Positions 52,791-62,489 of a stretch of DNA of 64,000 bases are shown in pieces. A program made the translations under genes and the position numbers. Below the pieces are notes generated by a model, which was given only the letters and a program-made list of their open reading frames with translations, was not told the origin of the DNA and did not search any database. Each line of letters starts with the position of its first letter. The first letter of the stretch is position 1. The stretch spans positions 3,844,001 through 3,908,000 of the forward strand of contig NZ_AP027764.1 of NCBI RefSeq assembly GCF_036503815.1. The letters are read 5' to 3'. The stretch is from Escherichia coli (GTDB taxonomy: Bacteria; Pseudomonadota; Gammaproteobacteria; Enterobacterales; Enterobacteriaceae).

Positions 52791-53546
52791 CAAAATCGTC
52801 TCTTCCGTCAAAATCCGCCGCGCGCCTAAAAAATGATCCTGCCAGAAAGGTTCAGCTAACCGGCTTATCCGAATGGTTTCGCCGGTACGTGGTGACTCGA
52901 TAAACTGACCGTCTCCCAGATACACCCCCATATGATCGGCTATCTCGCGGCTGTGAATATGGAAAAACAGCAAATCTCCCCGGCGCAGGTCGTTATTCGC
53001 CACAATCGTTGCCCGATGGTAGTGATACATCTCATTAGCCGTGCGCGGGAGTTTCGCCTCGAGGATCTTGTTGTAGGCATAAAAAACCAAACCGCTACAG
53101 TCGAAGCCTTTATCAGGCCGCGTGCCGCCCCAGACGTAAGGCTTACCAAGCTGCTGCTCCAGACGGTGAATCGCTACTTCGGTGATGTTATGCAGATGGT
53201 CGCTGCTTAAGAAATGGTTGTTTTCCGCCAGCGCCTGCCAATGTTTATCGCTCAACTTCAACGGTGCAGGGAACCATTCAGGATGCTGTTTTATCTGTTC
53301 GCGGTTGTGTTGCCGCAGTGCCCTTCTGCTTTCGGCATTGCCTTCCACAATATAGCTGGCCTGCTTTTTCAGATGAATTTGGTACTGTTTTAATAAACGC
53401 GCACGGTTTTGCATCCGCTGGCGGGCGGCGTAGCTGAAAGAGATATGTGATGTGGTGGCGCTGGCGAGTAAAGGGAGCAAAACGCATAACGAAAACACGC
53501 CTGGATGCAGAAATCTGCCTAGCAAGAACGAAGACATGAAGGACAT
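52788..53546 (-). CDS. yafL: YafL, NlpC/P60 cell-wall peptidase
   Basis: 252 residues at most. N-terminal hydrophobic signal (about 5-30), a helical region, then a C-terminal NlpC/P60 domain: catalytic Cys in KGFDCSGLVFY, His in EIADHMGVYLGDGQF, and a third polar residue in FIESPRTG. Predicted to cleave murein peptides in the periplasm. Several ATGs crowd the start, so the exact N-terminus is uncertain by a few codons; the extreme N-terminus differs from the K-12 version. Confidence 0.9.
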   Translation of the reverse strand: MSFMSSFLLGRFLHPGVFSLCVLLPLLASATTSHISFSYAARQRMQNRARLLKQYQIHLKKQASYIVEGNAESRRALRQHNREQIKQHPEWFPAPLKLSDKHWQALAENNHFLSSDHLHNITEVAIHRLEQQLGKPYVWGGTRPDKGFDCSGLVFYAYNKILEAKLPRTANEMYHYHRATIVANNDLRRGDLLFFHIHSREIADHMGVYLGDGQFIESPRTGETIRISRLAEPFWQDHFLGARRILTEETIL

Positions 53547-53837
53547 AAACCGGCTGAATGAAGGTGAGAATTTTAAAAGACCGGAGGAGTAAACGGGATT
53601 ATTAATTGCTTATTTGCATATTACTATTGAGGTTTCATAATCTTAGGAAATAAATGATACATGCGCTTTTCGGACTAATGAAAACTGCCCTTGTGCTAAA
53701 TTTGTAAACCCTGCGCCGACAGGCTTGCGTAAAACTCTTTTGGTGATAATGTGAGCCTTCCAAATCCAGACTATTCCGATTTGGGATCCATTTTGCCGTC
53801 CTGGCGTGTGTAACCGTTTTATCAAGGAATAAGCAGT

Positions 53838-54578
53838 ATGCGTAAAATCGCATTAATTCTTGCGATGTTGTTGATCCCGTGCGTTTCGTTTGCCGGTTTG
53901 CTGGGCAGCAGTAGCTCGACCACGCCAGTGAGCAAAGAGTATAAGCAGCAGTTGATGGGCTCCCCTGTCTACATCCAGATCTTCAAGGAAGAGCGCACCC
54001 TCGATCTCTACGTCAAAATGGGTGAGCAATATCAACTGCTCGATAGTTATAAAATCTGTAAATATTCCGGCGGCTTAGGGCCTAAACAGCGTCAGGGCGA
54101 TTTCAAAAGCCCGGAAGGGTTTTATAGCGTCCAGCGTAATCAGTTAAAACCAGACAGCCGTTACTACAAAGCGATTAATATTGGTTTCCCCAATGCCTAT
54201 GATCGTGCGCATGGTTATGAAGGGAAATACCTGATGATCCACGGCGATTGTGTTTCCATCGGCTGCTACGCAATGACCAATCAGGGTATTGATGAGATCT
54301 TCCAGTTCGTTACTGGTGCGCTGGTATTTGGTCAGCCAAGCGTGCAAGTGAGTATTTACCCGTTCCGCATGACCGACGCCAACATGCAGCGCCATAAATA
54401 TTCCAACTTTAAGGACTTCTGGGAGCAACTGAAGCCGGGCTACGACTACTTTGAACAGACCCGTAAGCCACCGACCGTTTCTGTGGTCAATGGCCGTTAC
54501 GTCGTCAGCAAGCCGTTGAGCCATGAAGTGGTGCAACCACAGCTGGCATCAAACTACACGCTCCCCGAGGCAAAATAA
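53838..54578 (+). CDS. dpaA: DpaA (YafK/LdtF), L,D-transpeptidase-fold enzyme
   Basis: 246 residues with a signal peptide (residues 1-19). The YkuD fold signature is complete: MIHGDCVSIGCYAMTN contains the catalytic Cys. It is reported to cut the bond between Braun lipoprotein and peptidoglycan rather than form cross-links. Its 3' end overlaps the convergent yafJ end by 30 bp. Confidence 0.94.
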   Translation: MRKIALILAMLLIPCVSFAGLLGSSSSTTPVSKEYKQQLMGSPVYIQIFKEERTLDLYVKMGEQYQLLDSYKICKYSGGLGPKQRQGDFKSPEGFYSVQRNQLKPDSRYYKAINIGFPNAYDRAHGYEGKYLMIHGDCVSIGCYAMTNQGIDEIFQFVTGALVFGQPSVQVSIYPFRMTDANMQRHKYSNFKDFWEQLKPGYDYFEQTRKPPTVSVVNGRYVVSKPLSHEVVQPQLASNYTLPEAK

Positions 54579-55316
54579 GCGCCATTCGCCTGGCATAATC
54601 TTTTGCCAGGTTTCATTGCCCGTCAGCGGCTGTGTTGCAATCACCGTGACCACATCATTCGGTGTGGTCTGCGAGCTGAAGTCGATTTCCACATCCTGAT
54701 CCAGCAACGTTGCCACGCCAAACGGCGCGCGGCGGGTGATCCAGTGTAAATTAGTCGAGCAATACGCCATTACATAGCGCCCATCCGAAAGCAGCATGTT
54801 GAAAACGCCCTTCTGCCGCAGTTCATCCGCCAGTGAGGCGATATATTTAAATACCGCCGCCATGTTACCCGGTGTGCGCGGGTAACGCTGCGTTAATTTA
54901 TGTAGAAGCCAGCAGAAGGCTTTTTCGCTGTCGGTTTCGCCTACCGGGCGGAAGTTGCCGGTTTCCAGTGATTTGTAGCCCGTCAGTTGTCCGTTATGGG
55001 CATAAGTCCAGTTACGCCCCCATAACTCGCGGGTAAATGGGTGAGTATTTTCCAGCGCCACCTCGCCCCGATTAGCCTGGCGAATATGAGCCACCACCGA
55101 ACAGGATTTTATCGGGTAGTCCTGGACAAGTTTGGCGATGGGGGAATTAAAGCTGGGTTGTGGATCTTTAAATGTGCGACAGCCTTTACCTTCGTAAAAG
55201 GTAATGCCCCAGCCATCTTTATGTGGCCCGGTTCCACCACCACGCTGTACAAGTCCGGTGAAACTAAAGCAGATATCGGTAGGGACGTTGGCGCTCATCC
55301 CGAGCAATTCGCACAT
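54549..55316 (-). CDS. yafJ: YafJ, class II glutamine amidotransferase
   Basis: 255 residues starting MCELLGMSAN at 55316, which exposes Cys2 as the N-terminal nucleophile typical of Ntn-type glutamine amidotransferases; a GTG/ATG five codons upstream would bury it. Other motifs are RGGGTGPHKDGWG, HIRQANRGEV and YAHNGQL. Acceptor substrate unknown. Convergent with dpaA. Confidence 0.93.
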   Translation of the reverse strand: MCELLGMSANVPTDICFSFTGLVQRGGGTGPHKDGWGITFYEGKGCRTFKDPQPSFNSPIAKLVQDYPIKSCSVVAHIRQANRGEVALENTHPFTRELWGRNWTYAHNGQLTGYKSLETGNFRPVGETDSEKAFCWLLHKLTQRYPRTPGNMAAVFKYIASLADELRQKGVFNMLLSDGRYVMAYCSTNLHWITRRAPFGVATLLDQDVEIDFSSQTTPNDVVTVIATQPLTGNETWQKIMPGEWRLFCLGERVV

Positions 55317-55404
55317 CGGTAACCTCCACAACAGCGGGAGCGCATGGCCCCCGGCGAAGATTGATTAAAAAGTAATAAGGTGCAGGCTGTTACCCTCACC
55401 CCGG

Positions 55405-55427
55405 CCCTCTCCCTGAAAGGGAGAGGG
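55405..55427. terminator. Hairpin after gmhA
   Basis: CCCTCTCCCTGAAAGGGAGAGGG is a perfect hairpin 10 bases after the gmhA stop, and belongs to a common enterobacterial intergenic repeat type. It may terminate gmhA on the minus strand. Confidence 0.6.
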
Positions 55428-55437
55428 AGAAAAGCCC

Positions 55438-56016
55438 TTACTTAGCCATCTCTTTTTCAATTAACTGGATCAGGATATGGATCACTTTAATGTGAATCTC
55501 CTGAATGCGGTCGGCATAACCAAAGTGCGGAACGCGAATTTCGATATCCGCCGTGCCAGCCATTTTGCCGCCGTCTTTACCGGTCAGGGTGATCACTTTC
55601 ATCCCCTTCTCACGCGCCGCTGCGATCGCTTTGATCACGTTTGCAGAGTTACCAGAGGTGGAGATCCCCAGCAGTACATCGCCTTCGCGACCTACCGCTT
55701 CAACGTAACGGGAGAAAATATCATTGAAACCGAAATCGTTACCGACGCAGGAAATATGACTAACGTCAGAAATGGCAATCGCCGGATAGCCCGGACGGTT
55801 TTCACGGTAGCGCCCCGTCAACTCTTCGGCAAAGTGCATGGCGTCGCAATGGGAACCGCCATTACCGCAGGAAAGCACCTTACCACCGGCTTTAAAGCTA
55901 TCTGCTAACAGGACCGCCGCGCGCTGAATGGCGTGAATATTGGCGTCATCTTTTAAAAAGTTAGCCAGCGTTTCCGCCGCTTCGTTCAGTTCGTTACGAA
56001 TAAGATCCTGGTACAT
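55438..56016 (-). CDS. gmhA: Sedoheptulose 7-phosphate isomerase
   Basis: First enzyme of ADP-heptose synthesis for the LPS inner core (also called lpcA). 192 residues from MYQDLIRNELNE at 56016; SIS domain with CGNGGSHCDAMHFAEELTGRY and LLGISTSGNSANV. The open frame extends 54 codons further but this start matches the family. Divergent from fadE. Confidence 0.96.
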   Translation of the reverse strand: MYQDLIRNELNEAAETLANFLKDDANIHAIQRAAVLLADSFKAGGKVLSCGNGGSHCDAMHFAEELTGRYRENRPGYPAIAISDVSHISCVGNDFGFNDIFSRYVEAVGREGDVLLGISTSGNSANVIKAIAAAREKGMKVITLTGKDGGKMAGTADIEIRVPHFGYADRIQEIHIKVIHILIQLIEKEMAK

Positions 56017-56217
56017 GAGGATATCCTTCAGCATAAATGTAATAGACAAAATGCAGTGTACCGGATACCGCCAAAAGCGAGAAGTACGGGCAGGTGCGAT
56101 GACCAGGACTTTTTGACCTGAAGTGCGGATAAAAACAGCAACAATGTGAGCTTTGTTGTAATTATATTGTAAACACATTGCTAAATGTTTTTACATCCAC
56201 TACAACCATATCATCAC

Positions 56218-56234
56218 AAGTGGTCAGACCTCCT
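56218..56234 (+). promoter_or_regulatory. FadR operator of fadE
   Basis: AAGTGGTCAGACCTCCT matches the FadR consensus (TGGTNNGACCA-like core) and lies 22 bases before the fadE start, so long-chain acyl-CoA relieves repression. Confidence 0.8.
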
Positions 56235-56255
56235 ACAAGTAAGGGGCTTTTCGTT

Positions 56256-58700
56256 ATGATGATTTTGAGTATTCTCGCTACGGTTGTCCTGCTCGGCGCG
56301 TTGTTCTATCACCGCGTGAGCTTATTTATCAGCAGTCTGATTTTGCTCGCCTGGACAGCCGCCCTCGGCGTTGCTGGTCTGTGGTCGGCGTGGGTACTGG
56401 TGCCTCTGGCCATTATCCTCGTACCGTTTAACTTTGCGCCTATGCGTAAGTCGATGATTTCTGCGCCGGTATTTCGTGGTTTCCGTAAGGTGATGCCGCC
56501 GATGTCGCGCACTGAGAAAGAAGCGATTGATGCGGGCACCACCTGGTGGGAGGGCGACTTGTTCCAGGGCAAGCCGGACTGGAAAAAGCTGCATAACTAT
56601 CCGCAGCCGCGCCTGACGGCTGAAGAGCAAGCGTTTCTCGACGGCCCGGTAGAAGAAGCCTGCCGGATGGCGAATGATTTCCAGATTACTCATGAGCTGG
56701 CGGATCTGCCGCCGGAGTTGTGGGCGTACCTTAAAGAGCATCGCTTCTTCGCGATGATCATCAAAAAAGAGTACGGCGGGCTGGAGTTCTCGGCTTATGC
56801 CCAATCTCGTGTGCTGCAAAAACTCTCCGGCGTGAGCGGGATCCTGGCGATTACCGTCGGCGTGCCGAACTCATTAGGCCCGGGCGAGCTGCTGCAACAT
56901 TACGGCACTGACGAGCAGAAAAATCACTATCTGCCGCGTCTGGCGCGTGGTCAGGAGATCCCTTGCTTTGCACTGACCAGCCCGGAAGCGGGTTCCGATG
57001 CGGGCGCGATTCCGGATACCGGGATTGTCTGCATGGGCGAGTGGCAGGGCCAGCAGGTGCTGGGGATGCGACTGACCTGGAACAAACGCTACATTACGCT
57101 CGCTCCAATTGCGACCGTGCTTGGGCTGGCGTTTAAACTTTCCGACCCGGAAAAACTGCTGGGTGGCGCAGAAGATTTAGGCATTACCTGTGCACTTATC
57201 CCGACCACCACGCCAGGCGTGGAAATTGGTCGTCGCCACTTCCCGCTGAACGTACCGTTCCAGAACGGACCGACGCGCGGCAAAGATGTCTTCGTACCGA
57301 TCGACTACATTATCGGTGGACCAAAAATGGCCGGGCAAGGCTGGCGGATGCTGGTGGAGTGTCTCTCCGTGGGCCGCGGCATCACCCTACCTTCCAACTC
57401 AACCGGCGGCGTGAAATCGGTAGCACTGGCAACGGGCGCGTATGCGCACATTCGCCGTCAGTTCAAAATCTCTATCGGTAAGATGGAAGGGATTGAAGAG
57501 CCGCTGGCGCGTATTGCCGGTAATGCCTACGTGATGGATGCTGCGGCATCGCTGATTACCTACGGCATTATGCTCGGTGAAAAACCTGCCGTGCTGTCGG
57601 CTATCGTTAAGTATCATTGTACCCACCGTGGGCAGCAGTCGATTATTGATGCGATGGATATCACCGGGGGTAAAGGCATTATGCTCGGTCAGAGCAACTT
57701 CCTGGCAAGAGCTTACCAGGGCGCACCGATTGCCATCACCGTTGAAGGGGCCAACATTCTGACCCGCAGCATGATGATCTTCGGTCAGGGAGCGATTCGT
57801 TGCCATCCGTACGTGCTGGAAGAGATGGAAGCGGCGAAGAACAATGACGTTAACGCGTTCGATAAACTGCTGTTCAAACATATCGGCCACGTCGGCAGTA
57901 ACAAAGTTCGCAGCTTCTGGCTGGGCCTGACGCGCGGTTTAACCAGCAGCACACCAACCGGCGATGCCACTAAACGTTATTATCAGCACCTGAACCGCCT
58001 GAGTGCCAACCTCGCCCTGCTTTCTGATGTCTCGATGGCTGTGCTGGGCGGCAGCCTGAAACGTCGTGAGCGTATCTCGGCACGTCTGGGGGATATTTTA
58101 AGCCAGCTTTACCTCGCCTCTGCCGTTCTGAAGCGTTATGACGACGAAGGCCGTAATGAAGCCGATCTGCCGCTGGTGCACTGGGGCGTACAGGATGCGC
58201 TGTATCAGGCTGAACAGGCGATGGATGATTTACTGCAAAACTTCCCGAACCGCGTGGTTGCCGGGCTGCTGAATGTGGTGATCTTCCCGACCGGACGCCA
58301 TTATCTGGCACCGTCTGACAAGCTGGATCATAAGGTGGCGAAGATTTTACAAGTGCCGAACGCCACCCGTTCACGTATTGGTCGCGGTCAGTACCTGACC
58401 CCGAGCGAGCATAACCCGGTTGGTTTACTGGAAGAGGCGCTGGTGGATGTGATTGCCGCCGACCCAATTCATCAGCGGATCTGTAAAGAGCTGGGTAAAA
58501 ACCTGCCGTTTACCCGTCTGGATGAACTGGCGCATAACGCGCTGGCGAAGGGGCTGATTGATAAAGATGAAGCCGCTATTCTGGTGAAAGCTGAAGAAAG
58601 CCGTCTGCGCAGTATTAATGTTGATGACTTTGATCCGGAAGAGCTTGCGACGAAGCCGGTAAAGTTGCCGGAGAAAGTGCGAAAAGTTGAAGCCGCGTAA
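56256..58700 (+). CDS. fadE: Acyl-CoA dehydrogenase FadE
   Basis: Catalyses the first step of each fatty-acid beta-oxidation cycle, FAD-linked, membrane-associated. 814 residues from MMILSILATVV at 56256; the open frame runs 26 codons upstream through the FadR site and is not translated. Two N-terminal membrane helices (about 3-60), then acyl-CoA dehydrogenase N, middle and C domains (FALTSPEAGSDAGAIPDTG, WNKRYITLAPIA, VEGANILTRSMMIFGQGA). Confidence 0.96.
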   Translation: MMILSILATVVLLGALFYHRVSLFISSLILLAWTAALGVAGLWSAWVLVPLAIILVPFNFAPMRKSMISAPVFRGFRKVMPPMSRTEKEAIDAGTTWWEGDLFQGKPDWKKLHNYPQPRLTAEEQAFLDGPVEEACRMANDFQITHELADLPPELWAYLKEHRFFAMIIKKEYGGLEFSAYAQSRVLQKLSGVSGILAITVGVPNSLGPGELLQHYGTDEQKNHYLPRLARGQEIPCFALTSPEAGSDAGAIPDTGIVCMGEWQGQQVLGMRLTWNKRYITLAPIATVLGLAFKLSDPEKLLGGAEDLGITCALIPTTTPGVEIGRRHFPLNVPFQNGPTRGKDVFVPIDYIIGGPKMAGQGWRMLVECLSVGRGITLPSNSTGGVKSVALATGAYAHIRRQFKISIGKMEGIEEPLARIAGNAYVMDAAASLITYGIMLGEKPAVLSAIVKYHCTHRGQQSIIDAMDITGGKGIMLGQSNFLARAYQGAPIAITVEGANILTRSMMIFGQGAIRCHPYVLEEMEAAKNNDVNAFDKLLFKHIGHVGSNKVRSFWLGLTRGLTSSTPTGDATKRYYQHLNRLSANLALLSDVSMAVLGGSLKRRERISARLGDILSQLYLASAVLKRYDDEGRNEADLPLVHWGVQDALYQAEQAMDDLLQNFPNRVVAGLLNVVIFPTGRHYLAPSDKLDHKVAKILQVPNATRSRIGRGQYLTPSEHNPVGLLEEALVDVIAADPIHQRICKELGKNLPFTRLDELAHNALAKGLIDKDEAAILVKAEESRLRSINVDDFDPEELATKPVKLPEKVRKVEAA

Positions 58701-58708
58701 TTGAATAA

Positions 58709-58733
58709 CGGAGCCGAAAGGCTCCGTTTCTTT
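58709..58733 (+). terminator. Terminator after fadE
   Basis: CGGAGCC GAAA GGCTCCG followed by TTTCTTT, 9 bases after the fadE stop. Confidence 0.85.
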
Positions 58734-58742
58734 ATCCGCTAA

Positions 58743-59216
58743 TTATTTAAAATTAAAGCCATCCGGATGGTTTTCCAGGCTGCCGGTCAACGCCGCGAAC
58801 AGCACCGTTTTACCATCAATAGAAAGCGCATCGTTCACATTCAACCAGGTGAGTTTCTCTTGCGACGTTTTCTCATCAATGGTCGAGAACAGCCCCGTCA
58901 TCTGATTAGATTTCTCGGACCACATCACAGCGATACGTTGCGAGCCACAGTCATGCGGTTTGCACGCGCTCATCACCTGATACGTCTCATCTCCCAATGT
59001 CACGGTTTGTGCGGGGGTATAAGTCCCGCCTTTCATCACCCAGGCTGGCAGCTTATGCCCTTGTACCATCTGATTAAATGCAGCTTTGGTGGTTTCGCCC
59101 TTTGCCAGGCTGCTAATGGTTAAATCATCCTGCGCCATTGCACTGGTGGCGATGACCAGTGCGGCGACTGTCGTTATTGCCTTAAACATCATTCCTCCCG
59201 AGCTTATCCTGCCCAT
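58743..59216 (-). CDS. ivy: Ivy, C-type lysozyme inhibitor
   Basis: Periplasmic inhibitor of vertebrate lysozyme. 157-residue precursor with a signal peptide (MMFKAITTVAALVIATSAMA after a short N-terminal extension) and the inhibitory loop CKPHDC (about residues 85-90), whose His plugs the lysozyme active site. Convergent with fadE. Confidence 0.95.
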   Translation of the reverse strand: MGRISSGGMMFKAITTVAALVIATSAMAQDDLTISSLAKGETTKAAFNQMVQGHKLPAWVMKGGTYTPAQTVTLGDETYQVMSACKPHDCGSQRIAVMWSEKSNQMTGLFSTIDEKTSQEKLTWLNVNDALSIDGKTVLFAALTGSLENHPDGFNFK

Positions 59217-59369
59217 GTTATTAACCTCCTAAAGCCTGGCGATAACACGATAATTTGCAAATCAGATATTTCCAATATCAGCATTTGTTATCAATTTATT
59301 CTGCGCTAAGGCAACTGCCTGATAAGGTGTTAGAGTTATAAAACCCTTCGCATAAAGGAGTTGTACACC

Positions 59370-60140
59370 GTGCCTGGTTTGAAGATTACGCTTTTACAGC
59401 AACCACTGGTGTGGATGGATGGTCCTGCCAACCTGCGTCATTTTGATCGTCAACTGGAAGGTATTACCGGACGCGATGTGATCGTTCTACCGGAGATGTT
59501 TACCAGCGGCTTTGCCATGGAAGCGGCAGCTTCGTCGCTAGCACAAGATGACGTAGTGAACTGGATGACAGCCAAAGCGCAGCAGTGCAATGCGCTGATT
59601 GCCGGCAGTGTTGCATTACAAACGGAGTCTGGTTCGGTTAACCGCTTTTTGCTGGTTGAGCCGACCAGCACGGTACATTTTTATGATAAGCGTCATCTGT
59701 TCCGAATGGCAGATGAGCATCTGCATTATAAAGCGGGCAATGCGCGAGTGATTGTGGAATGGCGCGGCTGGCGTATTTTGCCGCTGGTGTGCTACGACTT
59801 ACGTTTTCCGGTGTGGTCGCGCAATCTCAACGATTATGACCTCGCCCTGTACGTTGCCAACTGGCCTGCTCCGCGCTCTCTGCACTGGCAGGCATTGCTG
59901 ACAGCCCGCGCGATTGAGAATCAGGCGTATGTAGCGGGATGTAATCGCGTCGGCAGCGATGGCAACGGCTGCCATTATCGCGGTGACAGTCGGGTGATTA
60001 ATCCACAGGGCGAGATTATCGCTACTGCCGACGCGCATCAGGCAACGCGCATTGATGCGGAGCTGTCGATGGCGGTGTTAAGGGAATATAGAGAAAAGTT
60101 TCCGGCATGGCGGGATGCGGATGAGTTTAGGTTGTGGTGA
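59370..60140 (+). CDS. yafV: YafV, omega-amidase of the nitrilase family
   Basis: 256 residues from the GTG at 59370, placed 9 bases after AGGAG; a TTG at 59361 abuts the site and is unlikely. The nitrilase triad is visible: Glu in VLPEMFTSGF, Lys in YDKRHLFRMADE, Cys in PLVCYDLRFPVW. It hydrolyses 2-oxoglutaramate-like amides. Its last about 50 bases recur at 62641-62690. Confidence 0.94.
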   Translation: MPGLKITLLQQPLVWMDGPANLRHFDRQLEGITGRDVIVLPEMFTSGFAMEAAASSLAQDDVVNWMTAKAQQCNALIAGSVALQTESGSVNRFLLVEPTSTVHFYDKRHLFRMADEHLHYKAGNARVIVEWRGWRILPLVCYDLRFPVWSRNLNDYDLALYVANWPAPRSLHWQALLTARAIENQAYVAGCNRVGSDGNGCHYRGDSRVINPQGEIIATADAHQATRIDAELSMAVLREYREKFPAWRDADEFRLW

Positions 60141-60145
60141 GTGGG

Positions 60146-60345
60146 GGTTGTGTTTAGGGCCGGGGAGAGTCGGGGTAAGACTACGAAAGCCCGCTCTCCT
60201 GCGACCACTTTTATCATAGGAGTGTGGAAGCGCTTTTCCATCAATTGCGATGACGTCTTTATCATTTGATGAATGGCAATCTCGCATCCAGTTAATAAAG
60301 CATTCGTGAAATTATACTGAACGGATACAAGACATAACTCTAATT
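60146..60345 (-). pseudogene. H-repeat (ISAs1-family) transposase fragment 1
   Basis: On the minus strand this encodes a decayed piece of the Rhs-associated H-repeat protein (CFINWMRDCHSSNDKDVIAIDGKALPHSYDKSG), with stops, joined by an internal deletion to a 3'-end-like sequence. It is close in sequence to fragment 2 at 61650-62489. It lies directly after yafV. Confidence 0.7.
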
Positions 60346-60411
60346 ATGGTGCCGTGAACAGGATTACCATTTTCAAAATTACGATATTATTTGCAGTAAT
60401 TATGTTATTAA

Positions 60412-60924
60412 TCATTGTGATATTTCCATCTCTGTGATTAATACCGGATAAGCATTTAATTGCAGAGTTTGCACGAAATTATCGCAGATAACTGGCAATA
60501 ACAATAACCCATCAGCTCGCTGCTGTAATACCTCCATTCGTTCTACTGATTCAACATTAACAACCAAACCAAGGGCATTTAGCGATTTAAGGATCTCCAG
60601 ATGTTCACTCATCCAGCGCAGAGAAAAAGGATCATCACCAATTATAAAAACAGGCCCCCAGCCGGTTAATAACTGGCGTTTCATTACGGAACCAGGATGA
60701 AGTCGAGTACATATTACAGGAAATACCCCCTGTTGCGATGGTTCCGATGATGTGGATAATTCAGAAATATTTTCCATTGTTAGTGAAGAATTAACATCCA
60801 TTAATAATGGTGAAACAACCTCACTTTCCTTGCTAGTAATGGCTGCACTAATCTGAGAGGAAAATAACAATATTATTACGTATAAACTCATTTTTAACAT
60901 AACAAATTCAATCCGTTTATTCAT
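60412..60924 (-). CDS. DUF2859-type (ICE, PFL_4695 family) secreted protein
   Basis: 170 residues with an N-terminal signal (MLKMSLYVIILLFSSQISAA within the first 30). The C-terminal half (PVICTRLHPGSVMKRQLL...PVFIIGDDPFSLRWMSEHLEILKSLNALGLVVNVES...QTLQLNAYPVLIT) fits the DUF2859 family known from integrating conjugative elements. No other conjugation gene is near, so it is an orphan. No clear ribosome site is seen upstream. Confidence 0.6.
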   Translation of the reverse strand: MNKRIEFVMLKMSLYVIILLFSSQISAAITSKESEVVSPLLMDVNSSLTMENISELSTSSEPSQQGVFPVICTRLHPGSVMKRQLLTGWGPVFIIGDDPFSLRWMSEHLEILKSLNALGLVVNVESVERMEVLQQRADGLLLLPVICDNFVQTLQLNAYPVLITEMEISQ

Positions 60925-60990
60925 GTTATAGAATAATGATGCTATAAATCATCATTAATGTTCAATTATTTAATCACACAGTTTAAAAAA

Positions 60991-61494
60991 TCATTGACCA
61001 ATGTGAATTGGCAATGTACCACTCAAGTTAAAATCACTGAATATTTTATCAATTTCTCTTGCAGTTTCTATATATTTAACCTCTTTCGTACTTGCATTAT
61101 AAATAGCCCAAGCCTCGGGATGGGATGTTCCACCAAACCTTACAAAAAAACTTGATTTCATATTATTATATAAATTAACATCAGGAAAAGGATCTTCTCC
61201 AAAATTAGTAGTATTGAATAATGAAAGTTCGTATCGCTTAGAAAATTCTATTGGTAGGATAGCTTCACTGCCATCAATAGCATTCATCCAGAGTTTGTTA
61301 CCATTATATTCCAACAATAATCTCTGTTTTGCATGTGTCTTATCTCGTTCTTTAACGACAGCGAATACCTTTTTAACAACTTGCTGTGCGGATGGTCCTA
61401 TTGTATTACCAAAAGCTGGCAACCCGATTTTGCCATAAACACTCTCCTGAATGAAATAAATATCCGTTTTATCGGCCTCGACAATATCTACCAT
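60991..61494 (-). CDS. Hypothetical protein next to the effector gene
   Basis: 167 residues, no signal peptide or membrane segment. GGAGGG 4 bases before the ATG argues for real expression. I do not recognise a domain; text such as LLEYNGNKLWMNAIDGSEAILPIEFSKRYELSLF looks like a compact alpha/beta protein. It is on the same strand as the Tle1-like effector, but separated from it by an H-repeat remnant. An immunity or T6SS accessory role is possible but unproven. Confidence 0.55.
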   Translation of the reverse strand: MVDIVEADKTDIYFIQESVYGKIGLPAFGNTIGPSAQQVVKKVFAVVKERDKTHAKQRLLLEYNGNKLWMNAIDGSEAILPIEFSKRYELSLFNTTNFGEDPFPDVNLYNNMKSSFFVRFGGTSHPEAWAIYNASTKEVKYIETAREIDKIFSDFNLSGTLPIHIGQ

Positions 61495-61649
61495 TTATCC
61501 CTCCAAACAAGACCTGACTCCAGGACAAGAGCATAGTGTGTAGTAAACACTTCATGCTCTTGCCCTGACCATTGAAATAACAACTTTCGTTTGTTTACTG
61601 TACGCTGTCTAAATAGCTGCGTGGAATAAAGTTGCACTTTTTATCATCC

Positions 61650-62489
61650 CTTGCAGAGCAAGATTACGAAAACCCGTCTCCGCAAGGACTGACGCGAGGT
61701 AGTCTCTGTCCGTAGCTGCTTTCACATCTTACATCTTGCCCCTGCCTTGAGTATCTTATCTTTCGTTAAAATATTAATAGCGATCTTCCGTATCCCTGAA
61801 AATAATTCTGTTGCATTTCCTCTTCTTATTTTGAAGTCGTCTTTATTCATTACCACTTCCAGATGCCAGTGCAATTTATTCTCCACTTGCCAGTGATTTC
61901 GGTTCGCTGTGGCGAACTTCTCTGCGGTTAAATCAGCAGAAATGCTATAATATTTGCCCGTCATTTCTGGCTCTTTCTTTTGTTCTGTTATTATTGAACA
62001 AAAGGAGACTGCCATGCATAATTTCTTCAGCCCTTTCCATTCAAACGTGAAATCAATAAGTTCATCAGGAACATCGCAAATAATATGAAGACGGATTTTA
62101 ATGACATAAATCGCTCCCTTGCGGCGACTCTTGTCATAAGAGTGCCGAAGCGTTTTTCCATCAATTGCAATGACATCTTTATCATCTGAGGAATGGCAGT
62201 CACGCATCCAGTTAATAAAGCACTCATGAAATTTTGCAGGACTGATACAGGATACAACTCTGGCAATGATATCGTGAACAGGAATACCATTTTCAAAATC
62301 ACCATATCACTTCAAAAAATCGGGATGTGTTTCCCCAAATCCTCTATATCCTCCCAGCCTTATGCACCAGAAATAACGGCGCAAATAGTTAACAGATAGA
62401 ATATCTGGCAATTTATGTTCCACTTTCCAGGCTTGCCTGTAATCGGGGATAATAGAAATATGTTCCATCAATTTTTTAAGTTCCATTTT
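61650..62489 (-). pseudogene. H-repeat (ISAs1-family) transposase fragment 2
   Basis: The minus strand starts with MELKKLMEHISIIPDYRQAWKVEHKLPDIL at 62489, then shifts frame repeatedly. The largest intact piece (61722-62207) carries MRDCHSSDDKDVIAIDGKTLRHSYDKSRRKGAI, then jumps to RLHIICDVPDELIDFTFEWKGLKKL by an internal deletion of the DDE core, and ends in ATNRNHWQVENKLHWHLEVVMN. It cannot encode active transposase. Confidence 0.8.
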
